Positions 53,701-61,632 of a stretch of DNA of 64,000 nucleotides are shown piece after piece. The notes beneath the pieces are model-generated. The model searched no databases and was not told the DNA's origin. It saw nothing but the letters and a program-made list of their open reading frames with translations. The stretch spans positions 1-64,000 of the forward strand of contig CAZJLP010000007.1 of NCBI GenBank assembly GCA_964546955.1, written 5' to 3'. Source of the stretch: CAZJLP01 sp964546955. GTDB lineage: Bacteria; Verrucomicrobiota; Verrucomicrobiia; Opitutales; Opitutaceae. Numbering within the stretch: position 1 is the stretch's first letter; each line of letters starts with the position of its first letter. The translations under genes were made by a program, and so were the position numbers.

Positions 53701-54729
53701 TTACCCCAATAACGCCAGAGGCCCGGCGCTTTTTTGCTTCAACTGATCCAAGCGGCACTGCGCAGGCCTCTTGTCCGGACGCCAGCGCACGAGCCGGGTC
53801 CCATGGCGAAAACGATCGGCCGTGACATGATCGAAGCCCACTTCGACCACGAGCTTCGGTTTCAGGGGCTGCCACTGCGCGGATCGTTCCGTGCTCCATC
53901 GACTCGGACCCCCGGGTGCGCGTCCCGTGAAACCCGGCGGCGCAACCAATGCTTCCAACTTCCGGGTGAGCGCTATCTTGTCGGCATTCTTCAGCCCGGA
54001 ACAAAACCCGACGTGGTGCAGCAACCCGTCCTCGTCGTACAAGCCCAGCAACAAGGACCCCACCACCTTCTTTTTCTCGGCATAGCGGAATCCGCCCACC
54101 ACACAATCGGCAGTGCGCGCCAGTTTGATCTTCTGCATCGCGGTGCGCTCTCCCGCACGATACTCCGCCATCACATCCTTTGCCACGATTCCGTCCAGAC
54201 TGCGCCCTACCCCACCTAGCCATTTCTTCGCCGTGGCATAGCTGCTCGTCACCGGAGAAAGCCGCAGCGACGAACCTCTGAAATACTTGCGCGCAAACTC
54301 CTCGAGGAGAGCGCGCCGGTCTTTCAGCGGCCGCTCCAATAGAGGCTTGCCGTTTTCGTCGCCGATAAGATCAAAGACCACGAGCCACGCCGGCGTGGCT
54401 GCCGCCAGCTTCCGCACGCGGCTCTCCGCCGGATGCAACCGCTGCAAAAGATCATCAAACGAGAGATGGCGGCCCGCGGGAACCACCAATTCCCCATCCA
54501 GAACGAAGCGTCTGGCCTTCAGCGCGCGCAACGCGTCCACGATTTCCGGGAAATAACGGCCAAGAGGCTGGCCCGCTTTCGATCGCAATTCCACCGCATC
54601 GCCATCCCGATAAGCGAGGCAGCGGAAGCCATCCCACTTGGGTTCGTAGTGCCAGGCGGGACCGCGGGGAATTTCTTCAACCGATGCCGCCTCCATAGGC
54701 GCGAGGTTCAACGGAATCGCGAAGGCCAT
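53701..54729 (-). CDS. ATP-dependent DNA ligase (LigC-like)
   Basis: 342 residues from ATG at 54729 (an in-frame GTG at about 54756 is possible). The nucleophilic lysine is K31 in YEPKWDGFRCL. Motif III FVLDGELVV, motif IIIa LLVVFDLIG-like (WLVVFDLIGDENG), motif IV DGIVAKDV and motif V MQKIKLARTADCVV are in order, followed by the OB domain (LLLGLYDEDGLLHHVGFCSGL, VVEVGFDHVTADRFRHGTRLVRWRPDK). No polymerase or phosphoesterase domain is attached and no Ku gene is near, so it is LigC-like rather than LigD. Candidate role in repair. Confidence 0.93.
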   Translation of the reverse strand: MAFAIPLNLAPMEAASVEEIPRGPAWHYEPKWDGFRCLAYRDGDAVELRSKAGQPLGRYFPEIVDALRALKARRFVLDGELVVPAGRHLSFDDLLQRLHPAESRVRKLAAATPAWLVVFDLIGDENGKPLLERPLKDRRALLEEFARKYFRGSSLRLSPVTSSYATAKKWLGGVGRSLDGIVAKDVMAEYRAGERTAMQKIKLARTADCVVGGFRYAEKKKVVGSLLLGLYDEDGLLHHVGFCSGLKNADKIALTRKLEALVAPPGFTGRAPGGPSRWSTERSAQWQPLKPKLVVEVGFDHVTADRFRHGTRLVRWRPDKRPAQCRLDQLKQKSAGPLALLG

Positions 54730-54842
54730 TCCGGCTGGGACCGCTAAGTCGCCCACCCGTTCGCCGTATAGGTCCGGAGACGAGCGCAGTAAACCGCGCC
54801 GGAGATAGCAAGGTGGAGGCAAATCACGACGGCGGGCAGCGC

Positions 54843-55187
54843 TCAGAGTGCAACCGCCGCCCAGCTGGGCAGATCGATCTTCCGTCCGCGCACATGATCC
54901 TCGAGGAGCCGTTCGAGCCAGACGCGCGAGCATTTGATCGCCGTGACTTGCAGCGATTTGGTCTCGCCGTGATTTTGAATCACGTAGTTTTCCACGTCGA
55001 TGGTGATCGGCACCGGTTCTCCATCCAGAAGACACACCGCCCGCATCCTATGCTGCCGCGAGTCGATCCGCAGCTCCTCCACTTTGCCATAGCGGGCGAT
55101 CAATCCGTTTAGGTAGCGACGCGCCGCTTCGCTGGCCAAGGCGTCTTTGGCTGCTTTGAACATGGGAATGAGCGTCCGAATTGACAT
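54843..55187 (-). CDS. Hypothetical protein (114 aa) upstream of the DNA ligase
   Basis: Start ATG at 55187. The protein alternates helix and strand: TLIPMFKAAKDALASEAARRYLNGLIARYGKVEELRIDSRQHRMRAVCLLDGEPVPITIDVENYVI. The second half holds an amphipathic helix (SRVWLERLLEDHVRG). No family is recognised, though the compact beta-hairpin section resembles small conserved proteins of unknown function. It sits 113 bp in front of the ligase on the same strand and could be cotranscribed. Confidence 0.75.
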   Translation of the reverse strand: MSIRTLIPMFKAAKDALASEAARRYLNGLIARYGKVEELRIDSRQHRMRAVCLLDGEPVPITIDVENYVIQNHGETKSLQVTAIKCSRVWLERLLEDHVRGRKIDLPSWAAVAL

Positions 55188-55402
55188 CGTACAGGCAAGA
55201 TCGATTCAGAACCATCGACCGGCGCGATAAAAAGTCGAATGATCCAGCAATGAAACCGCTGGTGCAGTATGCATCGAGTCGGAGTGCGGCCCGATGAAGT
55301 CGTCCGCCGGCTCTCTGTGAACCGCCCCGCGGAAGGGCGGTCAAAATCCCGTCGCAAGGCGACTTTGCCATCCCGTCGATTTCTCGCCAGCACGCCCAAC
55401 CC

Positions 55403-57076
55403 ATGAAACTTTCCTCCACCCACCTCAAACGTTATAAAGAAATCGCGTCGATCTTCTGGCGCTACGGACGTTCGGATCTGGTTAAACAGATGGATGTGCT
55501 GGACGGCGGCTTCGAGGAGCCGAAAGGCAATGGGAACGGAAAAGGCACGTCTCCCGAACAGCTGGCGGCGGATCTCGAGGCCATGGGCCCCACCTACGTC
55601 AAACTCGGCCAAGTCTTGGCCAGTCGCCCCGACCTCTTACCTGAGGCGTACATTAAATCGCTCGCCCGTCTGCAGGACCGCGTGAAGCCCTTCTCTTACG
55701 CCGAGGTAGAGCAGATTGTGACGTCGGAACTGGGCGTGCGCATGTCCAAGGCGTTTGCCCATTTCGACGACCAGCCACTCGCCGCCGCTTCCCTCGGGCA
55801 GGTTCACGCGGCCACATTGCGCGATGGCCGCCAGGTCGTGGTCAAGATCCAGCGCCCCGATATTCGCCGCCAAATCGCGGAAGATTTCGACGTGCTCGAG
55901 CAGATCGCCGCCATGCTGGACAGCCACACGGATTTCGGAAAGCGGTATCGGTTCAGCAGCGTGATGGAAGAGTTCCGCGTGACGATACAGCAGGAGCTCA
56001 ACTACGAGCGTGAGGCCCAAAACCTCATCACGGTCGGCAAAAACCTCGAGGACTTTCCTCTTATCTATGTTCCGCAGCCTATCCCCGACTACTGCACGCG
56101 CTCGGTCCTGACAATGGACTATGTGCAGGGCAAAAAAGTAACGTCGCTCAGCGCGTATGCGCGTTTGGAAATCGACGGCGCACCTCTTGCGGAGGAACTC
56201 TTTCGGGCCTACCTAAAACAGGTCCTGGTGGACGGCCTGTTTCACGCCGATCCTCACCCCGGGAACGTGTTCATCACCGACGATAAACGCATCGCCCTGC
56301 TCGACCTCGGCATGGTCGGCCACACCGCGGCGGGCATGCAGGAAAGTCTCCTCAAGCTTTTGATGGCCGTCAGCGATGGGCGCGGCGAAGAAGCAGCCGA
56401 CATCGTGATGCAAATCAGCCAAAAGCGAAATGGGTTCGATCCGACCGAATTCCGGCAGCGCATCACCCACCTCGTCGCGATGCGCCGCGACCAGGGACTT
56501 CAGCAATTGAACGTCGCACAATCGCTCCTGGATATGAGCCGGCACGCGCGCGACAACGGCCTCGGCGTGCCGAGCGAGTTGACCTTGCTGGGTAAGACGC
56601 TTCTGCAGCTCGACGAGATCGGGCGGACCCTCGACCCTGAGTTCGATCCCAATGGCTCGATCCGTCGCAATGTCACCGACCTGATGTCGCAGCGGATGCA
56701 AAAGAACCTGACCCAGGGCAATTTTTTCAGCACGGTTTTGGAGCTGAAGGATTTCGTCAGCCATCTTCCCTCGCGACTCAACCGCATCATGGATGCGGTG
56801 ACGAACTCGGAGATCGAGGTGAAAGTGAAGTCCACCGACGCGAAGACCGTCCTCGATGGCATGCAGAAGATCGCCAACCGCATCACCACCGGCATCGTGC
56901 TCGCCGCCTTGATTGTCGGCGCGGCGCTGCTGATGCGCGTGGACACCGCGTTCCGGATGTTCGGCTATCCCGGGCTGGCCATCCTGTGCTTCATTTTCGC
57001 GGCCGCCGGAGGTTTCTGGCTCGTGATCAGCATCTTTGTGCAGGATCACAAGAGCAAGAAGCGGCTGCAGAACTAG
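55403..57076 (+). CDS. ubiB: UbiB/ABC1 (AarF) family atypical kinase
   Basis: 557 residues. The family-specific KxGQ motif is in MGPTYVKLGQVLASRPDLLP (about 60-80), followed by the alanine-rich loop LAAASLGQVHAATLRDGRQVVVKIQRP, catalytic GLFHADPHPGNVFI and LLDLGMVGHTA. Two C-terminal membrane helices (IVLAALIVGAALLM and YPGLAILCFIFAAAGGFWLVISIFV) anchor it in the inner membrane. UbiB supports isoprenoid-quinone biosynthesis by an ATPase-like activity rather than protein phosphorylation. No other quinone genes are nearby. Confidence 0.93.
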   Translation: MKLSSTHLKRYKEIASIFWRYGRSDLVKQMDVLDGGFEEPKGNGNGKGTSPEQLAADLEAMGPTYVKLGQVLASRPDLLPEAYIKSLARLQDRVKPFSYAEVEQIVTSELGVRMSKAFAHFDDQPLAAASLGQVHAATLRDGRQVVVKIQRPDIRRQIAEDFDVLEQIAAMLDSHTDFGKRYRFSSVMEEFRVTIQQELNYEREAQNLITVGKNLEDFPLIYVPQPIPDYCTRSVLTMDYVQGKKVTSLSAYARLEIDGAPLAEELFRAYLKQVLVDGLFHADPHPGNVFITDDKRIALLDLGMVGHTAAGMQESLLKLLMAVSDGRGEEAADIVMQISQKRNGFDPTEFRQRITHLVAMRRDQGLQQLNVAQSLLDMSRHARDNGLGVPSELTLLGKTLLQLDEIGRTLDPEFDPNGSIRRNVTDLMSQRMQKNLTQGNFFSTVLELKDFVSHLPSRLNRIMDAVTNSEIEVKVKSTDAKTVLDGMQKIANRITTGIVLAALIVGAALLMRVDTAFRMFGYPGLAILCFIFAAAGGFWLVISIFVQDHKSKKRLQN

Positions 57077-57127
57077 CCGCCTTGCCGCCGCGTTCGGGCG
57101 CCGCCCGCTCTCAGCGTTCTGCCGACG

Positions 57128-58585
57128 TTAATCCCGGATTTTGAGCTTCTCTTCGGTCCCCGGCGTGATGGGCGGCGTCTCGGGCAGCACCGCGCCGTTG
57201 ATTTTCACGTTCACCAAACGAAAATTCTTCACGTGCTTGATCCATAGGGGCGTAGCGCATTCCTCGACGGTGACATTGCGAATCACCACATCTTCGACCG
57301 GTGAGACGTCATGGCCTTCCGCATAAATGCCATAGGCATTGGATTTTTTGCAGGTGATGTCCTCGATCACGAAATTCTTGAATTTCGGGGGATGATTTTC
57401 TCCGCGATGGCCATGGTAGTTGGACTCGAAGCGGATCGCGGCCTCCGTCTGATTTTCGATCGTGAACCGTCGAACGCGCACGTTCTCCACCAGCCCGCCA
57501 CGATCGAGATTGGCCTTCGTATAGATGGCGGCGCGACCTTTGAGCGAAATACAATCCTCGGCGAAAACGTTCCGCACCCCCCCGGACATTTCACTTCCGA
57601 TTGCCAGCCCATAAAGTTTGCCGGCAAATGTGCATTTGCGCACCACGATGTTTTCGCAGGGACGCCCCACTGTCCAGCCGTCCTGGTCGCGGCCCGACTT
57701 GATCGCGATTCCGTCGTCGCCCGTTTCGAAATGGCAGCCTTCGATCAGGACATCGGAGCATGAATCGGGGTCCACGCCGTCATTATTTCCCGTGAGACTC
57801 ACGATCTTGATACCGCGGACCGTGACATTGCGGCAGAATATCGGGTGAACGGTCCAAAAGGGCATATTCGTGACCGTCACATCCTCGATCAGCACATTTG
57901 TGCATTCGAATGGCTCCAACCCGCCCGGCCGCAAATAGTGTCCGGCGCCGAACACGCGCTCTGAAACCGGCGTTTTTGCAGCCCCCATCTTCCACAACAG
58001 CTGGCGCGAGACTTCATGCAGCCGCTCGCCCTTTTCCCCCCGCATGCCGACCATCTTGTACATGCCGTCTTTGCCATTGCCGTCGATGGTGCCCTTCCCG
58101 GTCACCGCGATGTTGGTCTGCTTGTAGGCGTAAATCAGCGGCGAATAGTTGTGCAGGAGAATGCCTTCCCACCGGGTCAGCACAACGGGCAGAAAATCCT
58201 TGGCATCGACGCCGAATTTCAAAGTGGAGCCTTCGGCGATGTGCAGGTTGACGTTGCTCTTCAAATGAACCGGGCCGTTGCTCAAAAAAACGCCTGCCGG
58301 GAGCACCACCCGACCACCGCCGGAAGCCGCGCAGGCGTCGATCGCCTTTGCGATCGCCTTGTGCGCGTCGGTGGCACCGTCTCCGACGGCGCCGTACTCC
58401 GTGACAACAAAATCCCTGGCCGGAAAGCTCGGCGCTTTGATCCGGGACAAGATCTCATCCATCTGCTTCCAATCGTCGCTAGTCGCAGCCACAAGCGGGC
58501 CAGCGGCAAGGAGATAGCACCCCGAAAGGAGCGCGAGAAACAGGGCCTTGCAGGCAACCAGACGGCGGCGTAGTGAGGGGCGCAT
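57128..58585 (-). CDS. Secreted GH28 polygalacturonase-like enzyme
   Basis: 485 residues from ATG at 58585. The hydrophobic N-terminus contains LLSGC, a possible lipobox (LSGC, about residue 23), so the enzyme may be a lipoprotein; a Sec site near VAA-TSDD is the alternative. The right-handed beta-helix carries the GH28 catalytic set: NNDGVDPDSC, ETGDDGIAIKSG and the GLAIGSEMSGGVRNV region, with the usual RIK reduced to IYTKAN. It cleaves alpha-galacturonosyl links, from homogalacturonan or rhamnogalacturonan. A pectin role fits the GH105 gene at 11705 and mannonate dehydratase at 60355. Confidence 0.9.
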   Translation of the reverse strand: MRPSLRRRLVACKALFLALLSGCYLLAAGPLVAATSDDWKQMDEILSRIKAPSFPARDFVVTEYGAVGDGATDAHKAIAKAIDACAASGGGRVVLPAGVFLSNGPVHLKSNVNLHIAEGSTLKFGVDAKDFLPVVLTRWEGILLHNYSPLIYAYKQTNIAVTGKGTIDGNGKDGMYKMVGMRGEKGERLHEVSRQLLWKMGAAKTPVSERVFGAGHYLRPGGLEPFECTNVLIEDVTVTNMPFWTVHPIFCRNVTVRGIKIVSLTGNNDGVDPDSCSDVLIEGCHFETGDDGIAIKSGRDQDGWTVGRPCENIVVRKCTFAGKLYGLAIGSEMSGGVRNVFAEDCISLKGRAAIYTKANLDRGGLVENVRVRRFTIENQTEAAIRFESNYHGHRGENHPPKFKNFVIEDITCKKSNAYGIYAEGHDVSPVEDVVIRNVTVEECATPLWIKHVKNFRLVNVKINGAVLPETPPITPGTEEKLKIRD

Positions 58586-58772
58586 AACGAGGGGAAATGC
58601 AAATGAGGACACGGGACCGAGTAAAGGCGTTGTTCTGAGGGCTGCGAGCCGGAAGTGACTACCTCCTCCTTTCAGGGGCCCTGTCCGGGCCAGTCCATGT
58701 TTCGAAACTTTCGCACCACACGAGGCCGCTCTTGCCCTCAATTTTCGAGCGATCGCGCCGATTTATAAGGAC

Positions 58773-59135
58773 GTGGACCGCTCAGAATTCACGGATATCG
58801 GCCGCCTCTACACGAATCGCCCCCCAGAAGAACTGGTGAACGCCTTCGTCGGCACGCAGGACAGCTGGAGGGTCAATATCGACGAATTCACCCGCGCGCA
58901 GTGGATGTGGTCGAATCGCCCCAGAATGCGGCTCTACACTTTCGCCGAAGAACACCGGTTCGTCTCCTTTTTGATTTTCACCTTGGCGACCCTCGCCCTC
59001 ATACCCGTTACTCCGATCTTTGTGTGGGTCAGCATCTTCGCCAGCTATCCCCTGTTCCTGCTCTGGGGAGCCCGCCGGCTGTCCCGCTGGGAAATTTGCT
59101 ACCACCACGCTCTTCTGCGGGTGATTCGGCGCTAG
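58773..59135 (+). CDS. Small hypothetical membrane protein (120 aa)
   Basis: Start GTG at 58773. A soluble N-terminus (DRSEFTDIGRLYTNRPPEELVNAFVGTQDSWRVNI) precedes two membrane helices (FVSFLIFTLATLALIPVTPIFVWVSIFASYPLFLLW) and a short basic tail. No family recognised. Its TAG stop falls in a CTAG shared with the convergent phosphodiesterase gene. Confidence 0.7.
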   Translation: MDRSEFTDIGRLYTNRPPEELVNAFVGTQDSWRVNIDEFTRAQWMWSNRPRMRLYTFAEEHRFVSFLIFTLATLALIPVTPIFVWVSIFASYPLFLLWGARRLSRWEICYHHALLRVIRR

Positions 59136-60358
59136 TTCGAGGATCGCAGCCAAGCTTTCACCAAACGGTCGTCGCCATCGTTGGGCGCGGCCCGCAGGCC
59201 GACGAGCGCACACAGCAGCTCGTAGACGTGGATGCTTTCCACCGGATCGAAGACCGGCTCACCCTGTTTGAAATCCGGCCCCCAAGCGACGGCAATCCCC
59301 TGCATATCCCTCTCTGTCGGCGCGTAGCCATGTTCGCCTTTGGTGCGCCGATCGCGCTCGATCGTGGCGGGATTCCGGCGCATGATCGACCATCCTCGCT
59401 CAGGCAAAATCCAGAGCGGCGGCAGGCGCGGTGTCGCCCCCATGTGAAACTCCGCGGGCAGATCTTCGCGTCGCACCACGCGCGCGTGCGGAAGCGTGGC
59501 CAAGGCGGCCAGGACGGTCTCGACAGATCCCTCGACTGGCCTGAGTCCCACAACCGGTCCATCGAAGTCGATCTGCACGAGACTTAGATCGAGGTAATCG
59601 TCCAACAAGATAGGATTGCCCGGCTCGAGCGCAGTCATTCCGTGATCCGAGACCACGAGAAAATTGGCAGCCACGCCTATCTTCTCCACCGCCGCTACCA
59701 TCTGTCCCACGCGCTGGTCGAGCAGCTGGATCGCTGCGGCCGTCTCTGGCGCGGAAGGCCCGTAGTCGTGGCCCGCGCGATTCGTATCCTCCAAATAGAA
59801 GGTAATCACAGCCGGTCTCTGCGCGACGGGGAGGTTCAGCCACTCTACCGCTTCAGCCAGCCGCTCTTCAAACGGAAGGCGGGGATCGAACGGCTTCCAG
59901 AAAGTCGGACGATGTCCGGCAATCTCCGCTTCCGAACCGACCCAAAAAGAACACGCACTTCGGCGGCCCTGCTTTGCCGCGGTGACCCAGATGGGCTCGC
60001 CGCCCCACCATTCGCTTTGCCGAACCGATTGCGGCAGATTGTAGATAAAAAACTTCCCCGTGGCGGAGTCGAAAAAGCGGTTGTTGACGATCCCATGTTT
60101 CGCCGGCCGCAGTCCCGTCACGATCGAATAATGGTTGGGAAAAGTATTGGAGGGAAAAACGGGAATCAACGCCCGAGCCGATACGCCCTTTGCGCGAAAC
60201 GCCCGCAAATTGACCGTCTCCTTGGGGTACAGGTCGCAGTAGTCCCAGCGGAATGCATCCAACGACACGAGGATGACCGGCGGGCGCTCCGCCGCTGCGG
60301 CCGCGAAGCTGGCCATGAAGCAAATTCCGGCCATCCAGGTCCTGAGATGCATTGTCAT
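59132..60358 (-). CDS. Secreted nucleotide pyrophosphatase/phosphodiesterase-family enzyme
   Basis: 408 residues from ATG at 60358, with a signal peptide (WMAGICFMASFAAAA-A). Alkaline-phosphatase-fold metal motifs fit the ENPP-like group: VILVSLDAFRWDY, the nucleophile Thr in FPSNTFPNHYSIVTG, DTNRAGHDYGP and VVSDHGM, then GEHGYAP. It should hydrolyse a phosphodiester or pyrophosphate in the periplasm. The start ATG overlaps the TGA of mannonate dehydratase (60355-60358), so the two are translated from one message. Choosing 60358 rather than upstream Met codons keeps the signal peptide and this overlap. Confidence 0.9.
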   Translation of the reverse strand: MTMHLRTWMAGICFMASFAAAAAERPPVILVSLDAFRWDYCDLYPKETVNLRAFRAKGVSARALIPVFPSNTFPNHYSIVTGLRPAKHGIVNNRFFDSATGKFFIYNLPQSVRQSEWWGGEPIWVTAAKQGRRSACSFWVGSEAEIAGHRPTFWKPFDPRLPFEERLAEAVEWLNLPVAQRPAVITFYLEDTNRAGHDYGPSAPETAAAIQLLDQRVGQMVAAVEKIGVAANFLVVSDHGMTALEPGNPILLDDYLDLSLVQIDFDGPVVGLRPVEGSVETVLAALATLPHARVVRREDLPAEFHMGATPRLPPLWILPERGWSIMRRNPATIERDRRTKGEHGYAPTERDMQGIAVAWGPDFKQGEPVFDPVESIHVYELLCALVGLRAAPNDGDDRLVKAWLRSSN

Positions 60359-61419
60359 CCCAAGCCCTTCAACGCGGCTCCAATCCAGCCGAGCGCGTGA
60401 GCCATGCCGGCGTGCCAGGGAGCCGCGCAGGTCAACTGCGGCGTATGATCGGGGATGATCACTCCCTCGAAACCGGTCCGCTTCAAGGTCCGGAGTACAC
60501 GCAGCATGTCGACCTCTCCATCGTCGAGAAACGTTTCCCAATAGCGCGGCGCCTTGCCTCTGACATTACGCAGATGCACATAAGCGATCCGCTGTTGTCT
60601 CCCATAGCGTTCGACGGCCTCGTACACGTTGCCTTCGGTCATCTCCGCGATAGAGCCGACGCAGAATTCAAGGGCGAAGGCGGGACTCGAATGGCGGTCG
60701 ATAATTTTCTGATAAAGATGGGGTTGGTAGACCAAACGCCCCGTGCGACGCAGTTCGGGGACGGGCGGATCGTCCGGGTGAAGCGCGAGTTTCACGCCCG
60801 CTTTTTCCGCCACCGGCAAAACTTCGTCCAGAAAACGCTCGTGCCGCCTCCACACTTCGTCCGCCGAGACGGGCGGCAGCGTGGCAAGCTTGGCCTGGGG
60901 GTCGTACACCATGTTCCACACCATGCCGGCCGGGAGAGGTCGATCGTCGACTCGCTCCATGCCCACGCTGAGCGCCTGCCCGCGGGCGACGGGGGCCGAC
61001 ACGCGGCCCGCGACCCCGGCAAGGCTGAAATTGTAACCCAGCACGGGCACGCCCGCCGCGCCCAGTCGGCGGATGAGCGTCTTGACGTTTTCGATCTGCC
61101 GCCCGCGTTCCGGGCCGTCGAGGAGGATGTCATGCCAGTGCGCGGGGTCCAGGTTCTCAATTGCCGCGAGCACCAATCCTTCGCTTTCGATCCCACGGCG
61201 CAGCGCAGCAAGCTCCGCTTCGGTCCACAGCACGTTCGGATTTCCCGCCAACCCCCAACCGCGATCCCCACCCACGGGCTGATTGTCGGAAGCCGCGTCT
61301 GCCCTCCCGTTGAAATAGTCCACGAGATGAGCAACCACGTGCGTCGCGCCGCATTGGCGAGCGAAGCGAAAATGGTCCCGATCGAGATGGTGGCGATACA
61401 GGCCGAGCCCAAGTTTCAT
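60355..61419 (-). CDS. uxuA: Mannonate dehydratase
   Basis: 354 residues from ATG at 61419 (MKLGLGLYRHHLDRDHFRFARQCGATHVVAHLVDYF). TIM-barrel motifs of UxuA follow: GLVLAAIENLDPAHWHDILLDGPER, PVLGYNFSLAGV, LALHPDDPPVPELRRTGRLVY, LEFCVGSIAEM and YVHLRNVRG. Metal-binding H and E/D positions appear intact. It dehydrates mannonate to 2-keto-3-deoxygluconate in the glucuronate or hexuronate route. Other family members lack activity, so substrate is probable rather than proven. The upstream alternative MHIVEYTGPG (61500) starts outside the homologous region. Confidence 0.9.
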   Translation of the reverse strand: MKLGLGLYRHHLDRDHFRFARQCGATHVVAHLVDYFNGRADAASDNQPVGGDRGWGLAGNPNVLWTEAELAALRRGIESEGLVLAAIENLDPAHWHDILLDGPERGRQIENVKTLIRRLGAAGVPVLGYNFSLAGVAGRVSAPVARGQALSVGMERVDDRPLPAGMVWNMVYDPQAKLATLPPVSADEVWRRHERFLDEVLPVAEKAGVKLALHPDDPPVPELRRTGRLVYQPHLYQKIIDRHSSPAFALEFCVGSIAEMTEGNVYEAVERYGRQQRIAYVHLRNVRGKAPRYWETFLDDGEVDMLRVLRTLKRTGFEGVIIPDHTPQLTCAAPWHAGMAHALGWIGAALKGLG

Positions 61420-61632
61420 ACGCACTCTCTGAGTCAAGCGCCCGGAGGAGTAAACTCCGTTCCGCCGGAAGCCGGGGCCGGTATATTCAACGATGTGCAT
61501 GGGGATCGGCTTCCTTGGCCGCCGCGCCGCAGTAGACGTCCATAGGCCTCGGTGCGCTGGGTAACGTGGCTCCGCTCCCGACGCCCAGCGACTCAGTTTC
61601 CCCTCGTTAAGCGTATCCGCCAGCCCCCTACC

